Assembly (NCBI GenBank): GCA_028284105.1
Contig: JANQSK010001226.1
Location: 1-5,849, forward strand
DNA from: Anaerolineae bacterium
GTDB taxonomy: Bacteria; Chloroflexota; Anaerolineae; Promineifilales; Promineifilaceae
Length of the DNA: 5,849 nt
Direction: 5' to 3'
Shown: positions 1 to 5,525 of the stretch, one piece after another
How the letters are laid out: every line of letters begins with the position of its first letter
How positions within the stretch are numbered: the first letter of the stretch is position 1
The notes under the pieces: generated by a model
What the model was told of the DNA's origin: nothing
The model's database searches: none
What the model saw: only the letters and a program-made list of their open reading frames with translations
Made by a program: the position numbers and the translations under genes

Positions 1-709
1 AGGGCTCAGTTGCTTCAAGTGTGGTGTGCATTTGGGTTTTGGTCTCGCCAACAGCTAATCCCCCAATTGCATAACCGGGTAAATCAAGGTCGACCATAAA
101 TTTGGCACTTTTTTCTCGCAGGTCGGGGAAAATACCACCCTGCACAATGCCAAACAAAGCTTGATCAGATCGGGTTTTGGCTTCAATACAGCGCAAAAGC
201 CAGGGGTGGGTTCGATCGAGCGATTTATTGACATAATCATGATTGTCTGGCGGTGGACACTCATCAAAAGCCATGATGATGTCTGCGCCAAGATTTTCTT
301 GGATTTGGATGCTCTTTTCAGGGGTAAAGCGGTGCATTGAGCCATCATGGTGTGACTTAAAGGTAACACCATCATCATCAATTTTGCGGGTATCGCTGAG
401 GCTGAAGACTTGGAATCCGCCGCTATCTGTCAAGATGGGACCTTTCCACTGCATAAAGTTGTGTAGCCCGCCAAAATCACGAACGAGTTCATCTCCAGGG
501 CGTAGATAGAGGTGATATGTGTTACTCAAAACCAATGTTGCTCCGGCTTCTTGTAAATCGGTAGGGCGCATCGCCTTCACGGTCGCTTGGGTACCGACTG
601 GTGCAAAGACGGGGGTTTCGATGGGGCCATGGGGGGTATGAAAACGGCCGTTTCGCCCCTTTGTACCTTTATCTTCCGCCAAAATCTCAAATGAAAAATC
701 AGAACTCAT
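1..709 (-). CDS. tgt: Queuine tRNA-ribosyltransferase, N-terminal 236 codons (cut by window edge)
   Basis: This enzyme exchanges guanine-34 in the anticodon wobble position of GUN tRNAs (Asp, Asn, His, Tyr) for preQ1, a step of queuosine synthesis in the cytoplasm. The translation shows the family's landmarks in order: an N-terminal GRFHTPHGPIETPVFAPVGT stretch (residues 19-38), SNTYHLYLRPG, DSGGFQVFSL with the substrate-binding Asp, FDECPPP, GIVQGG and YAIGGLAVGE. The catalytic nucleophile Asp and the zinc site lie in the C-terminal part, beyond the window. The ATG at 709-707 is the only reasonable start, since an in-frame TAA lies four codons upstream and the protein aligns with the family from its first residues. 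There is no Shine-Dalgarno sequence before it. It is transcribed divergently from the RRM gene. One ACGGCCGT palindrome falls in it, read as Asn-Gly-Arg. Identification is secure; only completeness beyond the edge is unknown. Confidence 0.96.
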   Translation of the reverse strand, partial: MSSDFSFEILAEDKGTKGRNGRFHTPHGPIETPVFAPVGTQATVKAMRPTDLQEAGATLVLSNTYHLYLRPGDELVRDFGGLHNFMQWKGPILTDSGGFQVFSLSDTRKIDDDGVTFKSHHDGSMHRFTPEKSIQIQENLGADIIMAFDECPPPDNHDYVNKSLDRTHPWLLRCIEAKTRSDQALFGIVQGGIFPDLREKSAKFMVDLDLPGYAIGGLAVGETKTQMHTTLEATEP

Positions 710-717
710 AGCGGGGA

Positions 718-747
718 ATTATAGGGGACAATAGGAGCGCATGGCAA
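718..747 (-). promoter_or_regulatory. Sigma-70-type promoter of tgt, probably giving a leaderless mRNA
   Basis: Read on the minus strand, TTGCCA (747-742) and a perfect TATAAT (723-718) are separated by 18 bases. Only eight bases lie between the -10 box and the tgt ATG, so a normal start point falls 0-3 bases before the initiation codon. The lack of any purine-rich ribosome binding site before the ATG fits leaderless translation. A second weaker pair, TTGACG and TATTGT with 16 bases between, lies slightly upstream and would give a short leader that still lacks a Shine-Dalgarno site. Confidence 0.7.
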
Positions 748-860
748 GGCGTCAATTTAAGGAGAACTGTCTATTATTGAGTCTAAATGAGGTTCAGAGC
801 GTTTTCAGATCGTTTGCTTCTTACACTATGAGCATTACTGAAATTTACATAGCAATCAAT

Positions 861-867
861 AAGGAAG
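861..867 (+). promoter_or_regulatory. Ribosome binding site of the RRM gene
   Basis: AAGGAAG sits six bases before the ATG at 874. It fixes the start of the short RRM gene and argues against the earlier ATG at 828, which has no such site. Confidence 0.7.
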
Positions 868-873
868 AAACAA

Positions 874-1116
874 ATGTCAAAGAATATTCAAATTGAGAAC
901 TTGCCCTTAAATACAACAGTAGCTGAAGTTGAAAAAATGTGTGGCGTTTATGGGAAGGTTGCCAAGGTGACAGTTGAAACGACAATTCGAACCTCAATTG
1001 CGACAGTTGAAATGGGGGATGACACAAGCGGTGGATTGGTGATCAAAGGGTTAGATAACGCCAAGATGGGTGCCAACATTTTAAATGTTAATGAAGCTCG
1101 CCCAAGGGAGGAATAA
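874..1116 (+). CDS. Small stand-alone RRM-fold protein with degenerate RNP motifs
   Basis: The 80-residue product is the size of a single RNA recognition motif (beta-alpha-beta-beta-alpha-beta) and little else. IQIENLPLN (residues 5-13) is in the RNP2 position, a helix follows (TTVAEVEKMCGVYGKV), RTSIATVEMGD (39-49) is in the RNP1 position, and the C-terminal strand ILNVNEARPREE closely matches the end of bacterial RRM proteins. Such proteins in Cyanobacteria and other phyla are thought to bind single-stranded RNA, often in cold adaptation. Here the solvent-exposed aromatics that normally stack on RNA are gone: RNP2 position 2 is Gln, and RNP1 has Ser, Ile, Ala and Thr where Gly-Phe-Gly-Phe is usual. 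Loop 3 is also short. The fold is well supported, but RNA binding by the usual face is doubtful, and a protein-binding role is possible. It has a good ribosome binding site and ends at a strong hairpin. It contains no ACGGCCGT site. Confidence 0.8.
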   Translation: MSKNIQIENLPLNTTVAEVEKMCGVYGKVAKVTVETTIRTSIATVEMGDDTSGGLVIKGLDNAKMGANILNVNEARPREE

Positions 1117-1220
1117 ACACATGACCATATTTTCCTAATTGTTGAATAAAACTATCATCAAATAAATAAGCAGTCATTATCTAGTAGAAATATAGGTGTA
1201 AACTTTTGAATCTAAATCAT

Positions 1221-1259
1221 AAATGACCCATCTTCAGCCAATTTGAAGATGGGTCATTT
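1221..1259. terminator. Bidirectional Rho-independent terminator between convergent genes
   Basis: A perfect 16-bp inverted repeat (1221-1236 with 1244-1259) encloses a 7-base loop. Both outer ends are A/T-rich (AAAT and ATTT), so a short U run follows the stem on either strand. It lies about 100 bases after the RRM stop codon. On the other strand it begins at the stop codon of the membrane-protein gene, whose TGA (1256-1254) is part of the stem. The U runs are short, three to four bases, but the stem is long and GC-containing in its middle. Confidence 0.8.
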
Positions 1260-1655
1260 TGATTCCTTAAGGAATTGCTCAAACCGTTCCTGATTTTCAC
1301 TAACATCGTTTTTTCGATGACGATCAAAAAACTTAAACATTAATCGATATCCAATAATGCTGAATATAATCAAACCACCAAAATAAAGACCAATAAAAAA
1401 TAATGGCCCTTCCGCATAGGATGGTGCAATGAAGGCCAACGGTACTGAAATAAATAGAACAACCCCCATCGTGATATAGTAAATGGCTTTCATACAACCC
1501 CAGTCTCTTGTCAAAGTTGTTGTTAGAGAAGGGAAAATTAGAAATAGGATATTATTTATAAATTTATGGAACTTGGGATAAATTTTCCGATCATAAAAAT
1601 AGATGATCAAATTGAAGAATAAGAGAGAAATTGCCCATAAAAGTGCTTTTATCAT
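1254..1655 (-). CDS. Unrecognised small membrane protein, 3-4 transmembrane segments
   Basis: I do not recognise this 133-residue protein. It is strongly hydrophobic: likely membrane segments are residues 3-21 (rich in Leu, Ile and Phe), 57-79 and 85-108, with a weaker candidate at 32-48. The C-terminal tail (111-133, DRHRKNDVSENQERFEQFLK) is charged and probably a cytoplasmic amphipathic helix. The positive loop around 22-31 (DRKIYPKFHK) and the basic residues around 103-114 suggest the orientation by the positive-inside rule, but only loosely. AAAAGG at 1667-1662, six bases before the ATG, supports the start. Bases are visibly more AT-rich than in the flanking enzyme genes, and the gene lacks the palindrome common in them, so it may be a recent or fast-evolving arrival. 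The stop codon is embedded in a shared terminator hairpin. The real-gene call rests on length, ribosome binding site and coherent hydrophobic pattern. Confidence 0.7.
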   Translation of the reverse strand: MIKALLWAISLLFFNLIIYFYDRKIYPKFHKFINNILFLIFPSLTTTLTRDWGCMKAIYYITMGVVLFISVPLAFIAPSYAEGPLFFIGLYFGGLIIFSIIGYRLMFKFFDRHRKNDVSENQERFEQFLKESK

Positions 1656-1696
1656 TCAAAACCTTTTGATTCCGTTTTTATATTTACTTAATTTAA

Positions 1697-1706
1697 CGTT
1701 ATAACG
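1697..1706. repeat. 10-bp palindrome in the 1656-1902 divergent intergenic region
   Basis: CGTTATAACG is a perfect 10-base palindrome, 42 bases upstream of the membrane-protein ATG. It could be an operator, but it is short and AT-rich enough to be chance. The same 247-base gap also holds an imperfect hairpin (GAGGAAACG 1770-1778 with CGATTCCTC 1807-1815) with a long loop and no clear role. I see no small gene or RNA in this gap. Confidence 0.25.
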
Positions 1707-1819
1707 CTTAATATTTCGACTAAGTGTTCGAGTTTTGAAAAAGACAAGCTGTAAGCGTTTCAGAACTGTGAGGAAACGAAAAGCATTTTCCCAACTCTTT
1801 TTCAAGCGATTCCTCTCTG

Positions 1820-1848
1820 TTTACCTAAGCAAATCGAGTTCTTAAAAC
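1820..1848 (+). promoter_or_regulatory. Possible promoter of the flavoprotein gene
   Basis: TTTACC (1820-1825) and TAAAAC (1843-1848) are separated by 17 bases, each matching four of six consensus positions. They lie about 55 bases before the ATG at 1903. Placement is sensible but the match is moderate in an AT-rich gap, so this is a candidate only. Confidence 0.35.
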
Positions 1849-1902
1849 CTCTAAGTAAAAATATCAAAATTTTAGATTCTTTGGCCAATAGATGGAGAAA
1901 TA

Positions 1903-3057
1903 ATGGATTTTGAAAAATTTTCTACAAAAATGCACCAGCTTGGAAAAGCCGCAGACACAAGGGCTTTGGAGATTGAGAATCGTCGCTCCCTACCCCCTGA
2001 TTTGGCAGAGGCATTGATTGATTCTGGTGTTATTCGGCTGTGGGTTGCGGAACGTTATAGTGGTGCTCAAGCATCCGTTGAAGCTTTGCTGGATGCTGTT
2101 GAGACGTTGGCTTATTACAATGGCTCACTGGCTTGGGTAGCCATGGTGACAGGCACGGCCGCTTTGAATTCAGGCTTTCTGAATGAAGAGGTTGGACATA
2201 CGATTTTTGATAATCCAAAAGGGATGACGGGTGGTTTGGCCGCGCCCATGGGAACGGCCGTTGCTGTTGAAGGTGGTTTGCGCGTAAACGGCCGTTGGCT
2301 TTGGGGGTCAGGTACGCCATTTTGTAGCTGGATAGTTGGGGTGGCTACCGTGGTGGATGAAGAAGGGAAGCCGTCACAATTGGCGGATGGCACGCGCATG
2401 CCATTGGTTTACTTTCCAAGGGACAAAGTGAATTTGATTGATACATGGCATGTCTCAGGATTGAAAGGGACGGCAAGCGGGGAGTATGAAGTGACCGACG
2501 TGTTTGTGCCTGATGGGTATTGGACGCCTTTTCCACCAACTCATCCTCAAATCGATGCCCCTTTATATCGCTTCCCATTCTTTGGCGCATTGGCAGCTGG
2601 CGTCGCATCCGTTGGATTAGGATTAGCCAATCGGGCTTTAGATGAAATCAAACAGCTTGGACCTAATAAAGCACCCCGCTGGTCGGTGAAAAAGCTGGCG
2701 GAACGGCCGTCTATTCAGGGGCAGGTGGCGGAAGCAGAAGCGCGCTACATGGCGGCTCGGGCATTTTTACGCCAATCTGTGCAACAGCTTTGGGCTCAGG
2801 CTGAACAAGGGAAGGTGGATGTAAACGGCCGTCGACAACTGCGCATGGCCGCTTCTTACGCCACAATGGAGGCCGCAAAAGTGGTTGATACAGCTTATCA
2901 CATTGGAGGTGGCTCATCCATATGGGAAAGTGTGCCCTTGCAGCGTCTGTTCCGTGATGTCCATGTTGTTACCCAACACGGCATTATTTCCCTACAAACA
3001 ATGGAGATGGTTGGAAAGATGGGATTTGGTTTGCCTGTTCCTGAGGGGATGGTGTGA
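1903..3057 (+). CDS. Acyl-CoA dehydrogenase-fold flavoprotein, probable group D flavin monooxygenase
   Basis: The 384-residue protein has the acyl-CoA dehydrogenase fold, in the branch that uses reduced flavin and oxygen to hydroxylate small or aromatic substrates (HsaA, HpaH/C2 and DszC relatives). Visible blocks are an N-terminal helical domain (1-100, including SLPPDLAEALIDSGVIRLWV), the beta domain with RVNGRWLWGSGTPFCSW (127-143) and the signature DTWHVSGLKGTASGEYEVTDVFVP (180-203), and a C-terminal helical domain ending in AYHIGGGSSIWESVPLQRLFRDVHVVTQHG (331-360). That last block matches the flavin-binding and active-site region of HsaA/DszC types, and I see no acyl-CoA dehydrogenase catalytic Glu motif. 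Length is close to HsaA (about 394). The start is supported by GGAG five bases before the ATG. A two-component enzyme needs a flavin reductase, and none is adjacent. The gene appears to be a single-gene unit, so the substrate cannot be inferred. It carries four complete ACGGCCGT sites. Confidence 0.85.
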   Translation: MDFEKFSTKMHQLGKAADTRALEIENRRSLPPDLAEALIDSGVIRLWVAERYSGAQASVEALLDAVETLAYYNGSLAWVAMVTGTAALNSGFLNEEVGHTIFDNPKGMTGGLAAPMGTAVAVEGGLRVNGRWLWGSGTPFCSWIVGVATVVDEEGKPSQLADGTRMPLVYFPRDKVNLIDTWHVSGLKGTASGEYEVTDVFVPDGYWTPFPPTHPQIDAPLYRFPFFGALAAGVASVGLGLANRALDEIKQLGPNKAPRWSVKKLAERPSIQGQVAEAEARYMAARAFLRQSVQQLWAQAEQGKVDVNGRRQLRMAASYATMEAAKVVDTAYHIGGGSSIWESVPLQRLFRDVHVVTQHGIISLQTMEMVGKMGFGLPVPEGMV

Positions 3058-3083
3058 TGAAGGCAGACGGATGAAGATGGAAG

Positions 3084-3115
3084 GGTGAAGAGGTGATTGG
3101 GTGAGAGGGTGAAAA
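3084..3115 (+). repeat. Short tandem repeat, four GGTGA-headed octamers
   Basis: GGTGA begins at 3084, 3092, 3100 and 3108, an exact 8-base period with variable last three bases (AGA, TTG, GAG, AAA). It fills most of the 80-base gap between two convergent genes. Purine-rich GGTGA filler of this kind looks like slippage-generated intergenic DNA. No clear terminator hairpin is visible in this gap. Confidence 0.7.
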
Positions 3116-3137
3116 ATATGACCAATATACCAACACT

Positions 3138-4199
3138 TTAAATCTGCTCCCCAAGCCCCAAACCCCGATCCCCAAGGTGCATCTCAACAATCTGATGCGG
3201 TAGCTCGTGTGGGAGCGTAATGAGGTCATAGTTGTAGAGGGCAATGACTGTGATCTTATCTTCAAGAAAGTGAGAGAAGGAACTGCAAAAACCAACCATA
3301 CTGCCATTGTGTCCTGCAAATTTACGGCCGTTTTCTGTCGTGACTAAAAACCAACCATACCCTAACGCATAATTAAACTGTGACTCATTGTTTTCTATGG
3401 ATGGGTGAGGGGTCCACAACAGTTCGCGAGATGCTTGGGTGAGAAGTTGGTCACTGTAAAGAGAATGATTAAATGCTATCAGGTCATTTAAGCTCGACAC
3501 CACGACGCCACCAGCGTATGTGCCAGTTGGACTATAGTATTCAGCATTTTTGATCGCACCACCTTTTTGTGTGTAGCCACTCGAGCGGTGTGGAATAATT
3601 TTGTACGGATCATTAGCTTGAGTACTGTGCATACCTAAAGGTTCAAAGATGTGTTCTTTGAGGAAATCCCCATACGTTTGACCACTTATTTTTTCAATCA
3701 AATACCCTAACAGATAGTAACCTGTGTTGTCGTATGCTTGGCGAGTTCCGGGTTCAAATTGAAGAGGGAGCTCTGCTACAAGGTCAAGAATGCTGTCGTT
3801 AGGTAGGTCAAGGCGCGTGGTTTTCCAATACGCTTCAACTTCAGTGTAGCTTTTGATGCCCGATTGATGACACAGAATGTAATGAATCTGAATGGGGTGC
3901 CACGTTTTGGGCAAGTGGGGCAAATGTTGCCCAAGTGTATCTGTAAGTTTGAGCTTGTCTTGTTCAATGAGTTGAAATACGGCCGTTGCTGTAAACAACT
4001 TCGTGATGGAGGCAATTGAGAAAACAGTATCAGCGGTGACGGGCACTTGATGCTCAACATTGGCAAGCCCAAATCCTTTAACAAAAATGGGATTGCCATC
4101 GTCAATCAAACCAAATGCAAGACCTGGTATCTGCTTTTCTTGCATAAATTGATGAATATTGTCTTCAATCTGGGTCAAGAATCCTTTGTTTTTATTCAA
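3138..4199 (-). CDS. Serine hydrolase of the beta-lactamase / penicillin-binding (S12) family
   Basis: The 353-residue protein has the three active-site elements of class C beta-lactamase-like enzymes: SITK (Ser64, Lys67) as nucleophile and general base, YDN (Tyr156, Asn158), and HNG (297-299) in place of the KTG motif. Other family blocks are IPGLAFGLIDDG (24-35), HQSGI (111-115), GYYLLGYLIEKISGQ (160-174) and EPLGM (186-190). Members include D-aminopeptidases, esterases and peptidoglycan-related peptidases, so the substrate cannot be read from motifs. There is no signal peptide or membrane anchor, suggesting a cytoplasmic enzyme. The start is a TTG at 4199-4197 overlapping the upstream stop codon by eight bases; GGAG lies ten bases upstream. 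The next Met (residue 19) would remove the conserved N-terminal helix, so TTG is preferred. The C-terminal LGDRGLGLGEQI is low-complexity and coded by a G-quadruplex-like tract. It forms an operon with the preceding PLP enzyme. Confidence 0.9.
   Translation of the reverse strand: MNKNKGFLTQIEDNIHQFMQEKQIPGLAFGLIDDGNPIFVKGFGLANVEHQVPVTADTVFSIASITKLFTATAVFQLIEQDKLKLTDTLGQHLPHLPKTWHPIQIHYILCHQSGIKSYTEVEAYWKTTRLDLPNDSILDLVAELPLQFEPGTRQAYDNTGYYLLGYLIEKISGQTYGDFLKEHIFEPLGMHSTQANDPYKIIPHRSSGYTQKGGAIKNAEYYSPTGTYAGGVVVSSLNDLIAFNHSLYSDQLLTQASRELLWTPHPSIENNESQFNYALGYGWFLVTTENGRKFAGHNGSMVGFCSSFSHFLEDKITVIALYNYDLITLPHELPHQIVEMHLGDRGLGLGEQI
3149..3173 (-). repeat. Four evenly spaced GGGG tracts (G-quadruplex motif) at the gene's 3' end
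   Basis: On the minus strand, which is the mRNA sense of the serine hydrolase, GGGG occurs four times, each separated by exactly three bases (GAT, CGGGG excluded, loops are ATC, TTT and CTT). This is a textbook intramolecular quadruplex pattern with short loops. It lies eight bases before the stop codon and encodes the Gly/Leu-rich tail. Confidence 0.75.
4192..4199 (-). other. Stop/start overlap coupling the PLP enzyme to the serine hydrolase
   Basis: TTGAATAA contains both the TTG start of the hydrolase (4199-4197) and the TAA stop of the PLP enzyme (4194-4192), in different frames. An 8-base overlap with a weak start codon and a distant GGAG (4213-4210) is typical of translational coupling, so the second protein probably depends on ribosomes finishing the first. 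Confidence 0.75.
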
Positions 4200-5367
4200 T
4201 ATTTGAAAGCTCCGCGATGAATCGGTCGATTTCTTCTTCGGTGTTGTAATAGTGAACTGATGATCGCACCACGGCCGTTAATCCCCGCTTTCTAAATGAG
4301 ATAAGGTTGCCGCTCCCTTGAGAAACAGACACATTGATCCGTTTTTGGGCAAGCGTTGCTTTAATTTTTTCTGCACGTACATTTTCTTTAGTAAACGTGA
4401 CAATACCACATTGATCGACACCAACATCTGTGACCGTGACCCCATCCATCTCGCTGAGTTTTTGCCGAAGCTGAGCTGCTAGAGAGAAGATGCGCGATTC
4501 AATATTTTGCACACCCAAATCAAGCGCATAATCAATCGCAACACCCAAAGCAGCTTGGCCAGCGTAAAAACGCTCCCAATTTTCGAATCGTTTGGCATCA
4601 TTTCTCACTTCATAACTGTGCGTTGATAGGAGCGTGGCTGCATGTTGATCCAGCATGGCGGGCTCTAATTTTTCAATGAGGCTTTCGCGCACATAAAGCA
4701 AGCCGGTGCCACGTGGGCCGCGTAAATATTTACGACCCGTGCCTGACAAAATGTCACAGCCGATTTCATCAACATCGAGGTGGACTTGGCCGACACCTTG
4801 GCAAGAATCGAGGAGGAATGGGATGTTGGCGGCTTTGGCAATTTTGCCCACTTCATTGACGGGGTTGACCAATCCAATGCCTGTTGGAATATGGCTTATG
4901 GAGATCAATTTCACTTTGTCGTCAATCAACTTTTCAAGCGCGTTCACATCAATTTGACCGTACTCGTCATCTGGCACGAACACCACTTCCGCACCAAATT
5001 TATTGGCCTGCTGATTATAGGCAATGATGTTGCTGCCGTACTCAGAAACGGCCGTTAATATCTTGTCTCCCGGCTGGAATTTAAAGGAGTAAAACGCCAT
5101 ATCCCAAGCGCGCGTTGCGTTTTCGATGTAGGCGATCTCATGAGGCTGGCAATTGAGCAGTTTGGCAGAGGCCGTATAATAATTAGCGAGGGCTTCTGAT
5201 TGAGAAGCGGCCGTTTCATACCCGCCGCCCATCTCTTCTTCTTTCAAATAATCGTAAAGCGTGTCGCTGACCACCGAAGGCATCAATGAAGAACCTGCAT
5301 TGTTAAAGTGGAGCACTTCATCACATCCACGTGTGTCTTTTCGGACTTTTTGTACATCAATGGTCAT
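4192..5367 (-). CDS. Class V aminotransferase-fold PLP enzyme (SufS / isopenicillin epimerase-like)
   Basis: The 391-residue protein is a fold-type I PLP enzyme of the aminotransferase class V group. Visible elements are the N-terminal FNNAGSSLMP (21-30), NATRAWDMAF (83-92), the cofactor Asp and Gln in LLDSCQGVGQVHLDVD (Asp187, Gln190), the Schiff-base Lys in SGTGRKYLRGPRGTGLLYVR (Lys213), and a C-terminal VVRSSVHYYNTEEEIDRFI with the substrate-carboxylate Arg368. Cysteine desulfurases carry a reactive Cys in a loop near 346-362, and none is present there. The usual His before the Lys and the PLP-stacking His are also replaced. It is therefore better seen as a divergent class V enzyme (epimerase, lyase or EgtE-like) than as SufS. 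I start it at the ATG 5367-5365, preceded by AAAGGAG seven bases away. An upstream in-frame ATG at 5442 would add 25 unconserved basic residues and lacks a site. It is the first gene of a two-gene operon. Confidence 0.85.
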   Translation of the reverse strand: MTIDVQKVRKDTRGCDEVLHFNNAGSSLMPSVVSDTLYDYLKEEEMGGGYETAASQSEALANYYTASAKLLNCQPHEIAYIENATRAWDMAFYSFKFQPGDKILTAVSEYGSNIIAYNQQANKFGAEVVFVPDDEYGQIDVNALEKLIDDKVKLISISHIPTGIGLVNPVNEVGKIAKAANIPFLLDSCQGVGQVHLDVDEIGCDILSGTGRKYLRGPRGTGLLYVRESLIEKLEPAMLDQHAATLLSTHSYEVRNDAKRFENWERFYAGQAALGVAIDYALDLGVQNIESRIFSLAAQLRQKLSEMDGVTVTDVGVDQCGIVTFTKENVRAEKIKATLAQKRINVSVSQGSGNLISFRKRGLTAVVRSSVHYYNTEEEIDRFIAELSNIE

Positions 5368-5374
5368 CTTCTTA

Positions 5375-5381
5375 CTCCTTT
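5375..5381 (-). promoter_or_regulatory. Ribosome binding site that fixes the PLP enzyme start
   Basis: AAAGGAG (5381-5375) lies seven bases before the ATG at 5367. It is the best Shine-Dalgarno match in the window and decides in favour of the shorter 391-residue protein over a start at 5442. Confidence 0.85.
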
Positions 5382-5452
5382 TTGAGGCAACATTTTGTTC
5401 TTCTCCCATTCTATTTGAATGTGCAGATTTGCGTAGGTTCAATTTTCAGTTT

Positions 5453-5481
5453 TTGACAAGGTCAATCGTTTTTGATAGCAT
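5453..5481 (+). promoter_or_regulatory. Candidate upstream promoter for the riboswitch transcript
   Basis: A perfect TTGACA (5453-5458) is followed after 17 bases by TAGCAT (5476-5481). The -10 is preceded by TGA, giving the extended TGn form. A transcript would begin near 5488, about 40 bases before the aptamer. Confidence 0.5.
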
Positions 5482-5488
5482 TTCGGCG

Positions 5489-5515
5489 TTGACAACTGAA
5501 TAAAGCGCTTGTAAT
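5489..5515 (+). promoter_or_regulatory. Candidate downstream promoter for the riboswitch transcript
   Basis: A second perfect TTGACA (5489-5494) has TGTAAT (5510-5515, five of six matches) after a short 15-base spacer. Its start point near 5522 would sit directly before helix P1 of the aptamer, as is common for S-box leaders. The short spacer is the weak point. Confidence 0.45.
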
Positions 5516-5522
5516 CAAGCGC
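5505..5522. repeat. 7-bp inverted repeat over the candidate -10 box
   Basis: GCGCTTG (5505-5511) and CAAGCGC (5516-5522) form a perfect dyad around TAAT. If transcription starts near 5522 the dyad covers the -10 element and may be an operator. If it starts near 5488 the dyad becomes a 5' hairpin in the leader RNA. It lies in the gap between the two divergent transcription units. Confidence 0.5.
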
Positions 5523-5525
5523 AAG

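Noticed and set aside
55..381. Minus-strand 108-codon open frame inside tgt
   Set aside because: It is out of frame with the clear Tgt translation and shows no protein-like features.
828..896. Short upstream reading frame of 22 codons overlapping the RRM start
   Set aside because: It has no ribosome binding site, and the RRM gene's own site and conserved protein lie in another frame. Likely chance.
1770..1815. Imperfect inverted repeat GAGGAAACG / CGATTCCTC as a small RNA or operator
   Set aside because: One mismatch, a 28-base loop and no promoter or T run. Not better than chance in this AT-rich gap.
2984..3319. Minus-strand 111-codon open frame across the flavoprotein end, the repeat junction and the hydrolase end
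   Set aside because: It overlaps two well-supported genes, and its middle is the translation of low-complexity repeats.
5368..5442. N-terminal extension of the PLP enzyme from an earlier in-frame ATG at 5442
   Set aside because: The extra 25 residues are basic and unlike the family, and AAAGGAG sits at ideal distance from the ATG at 5367.
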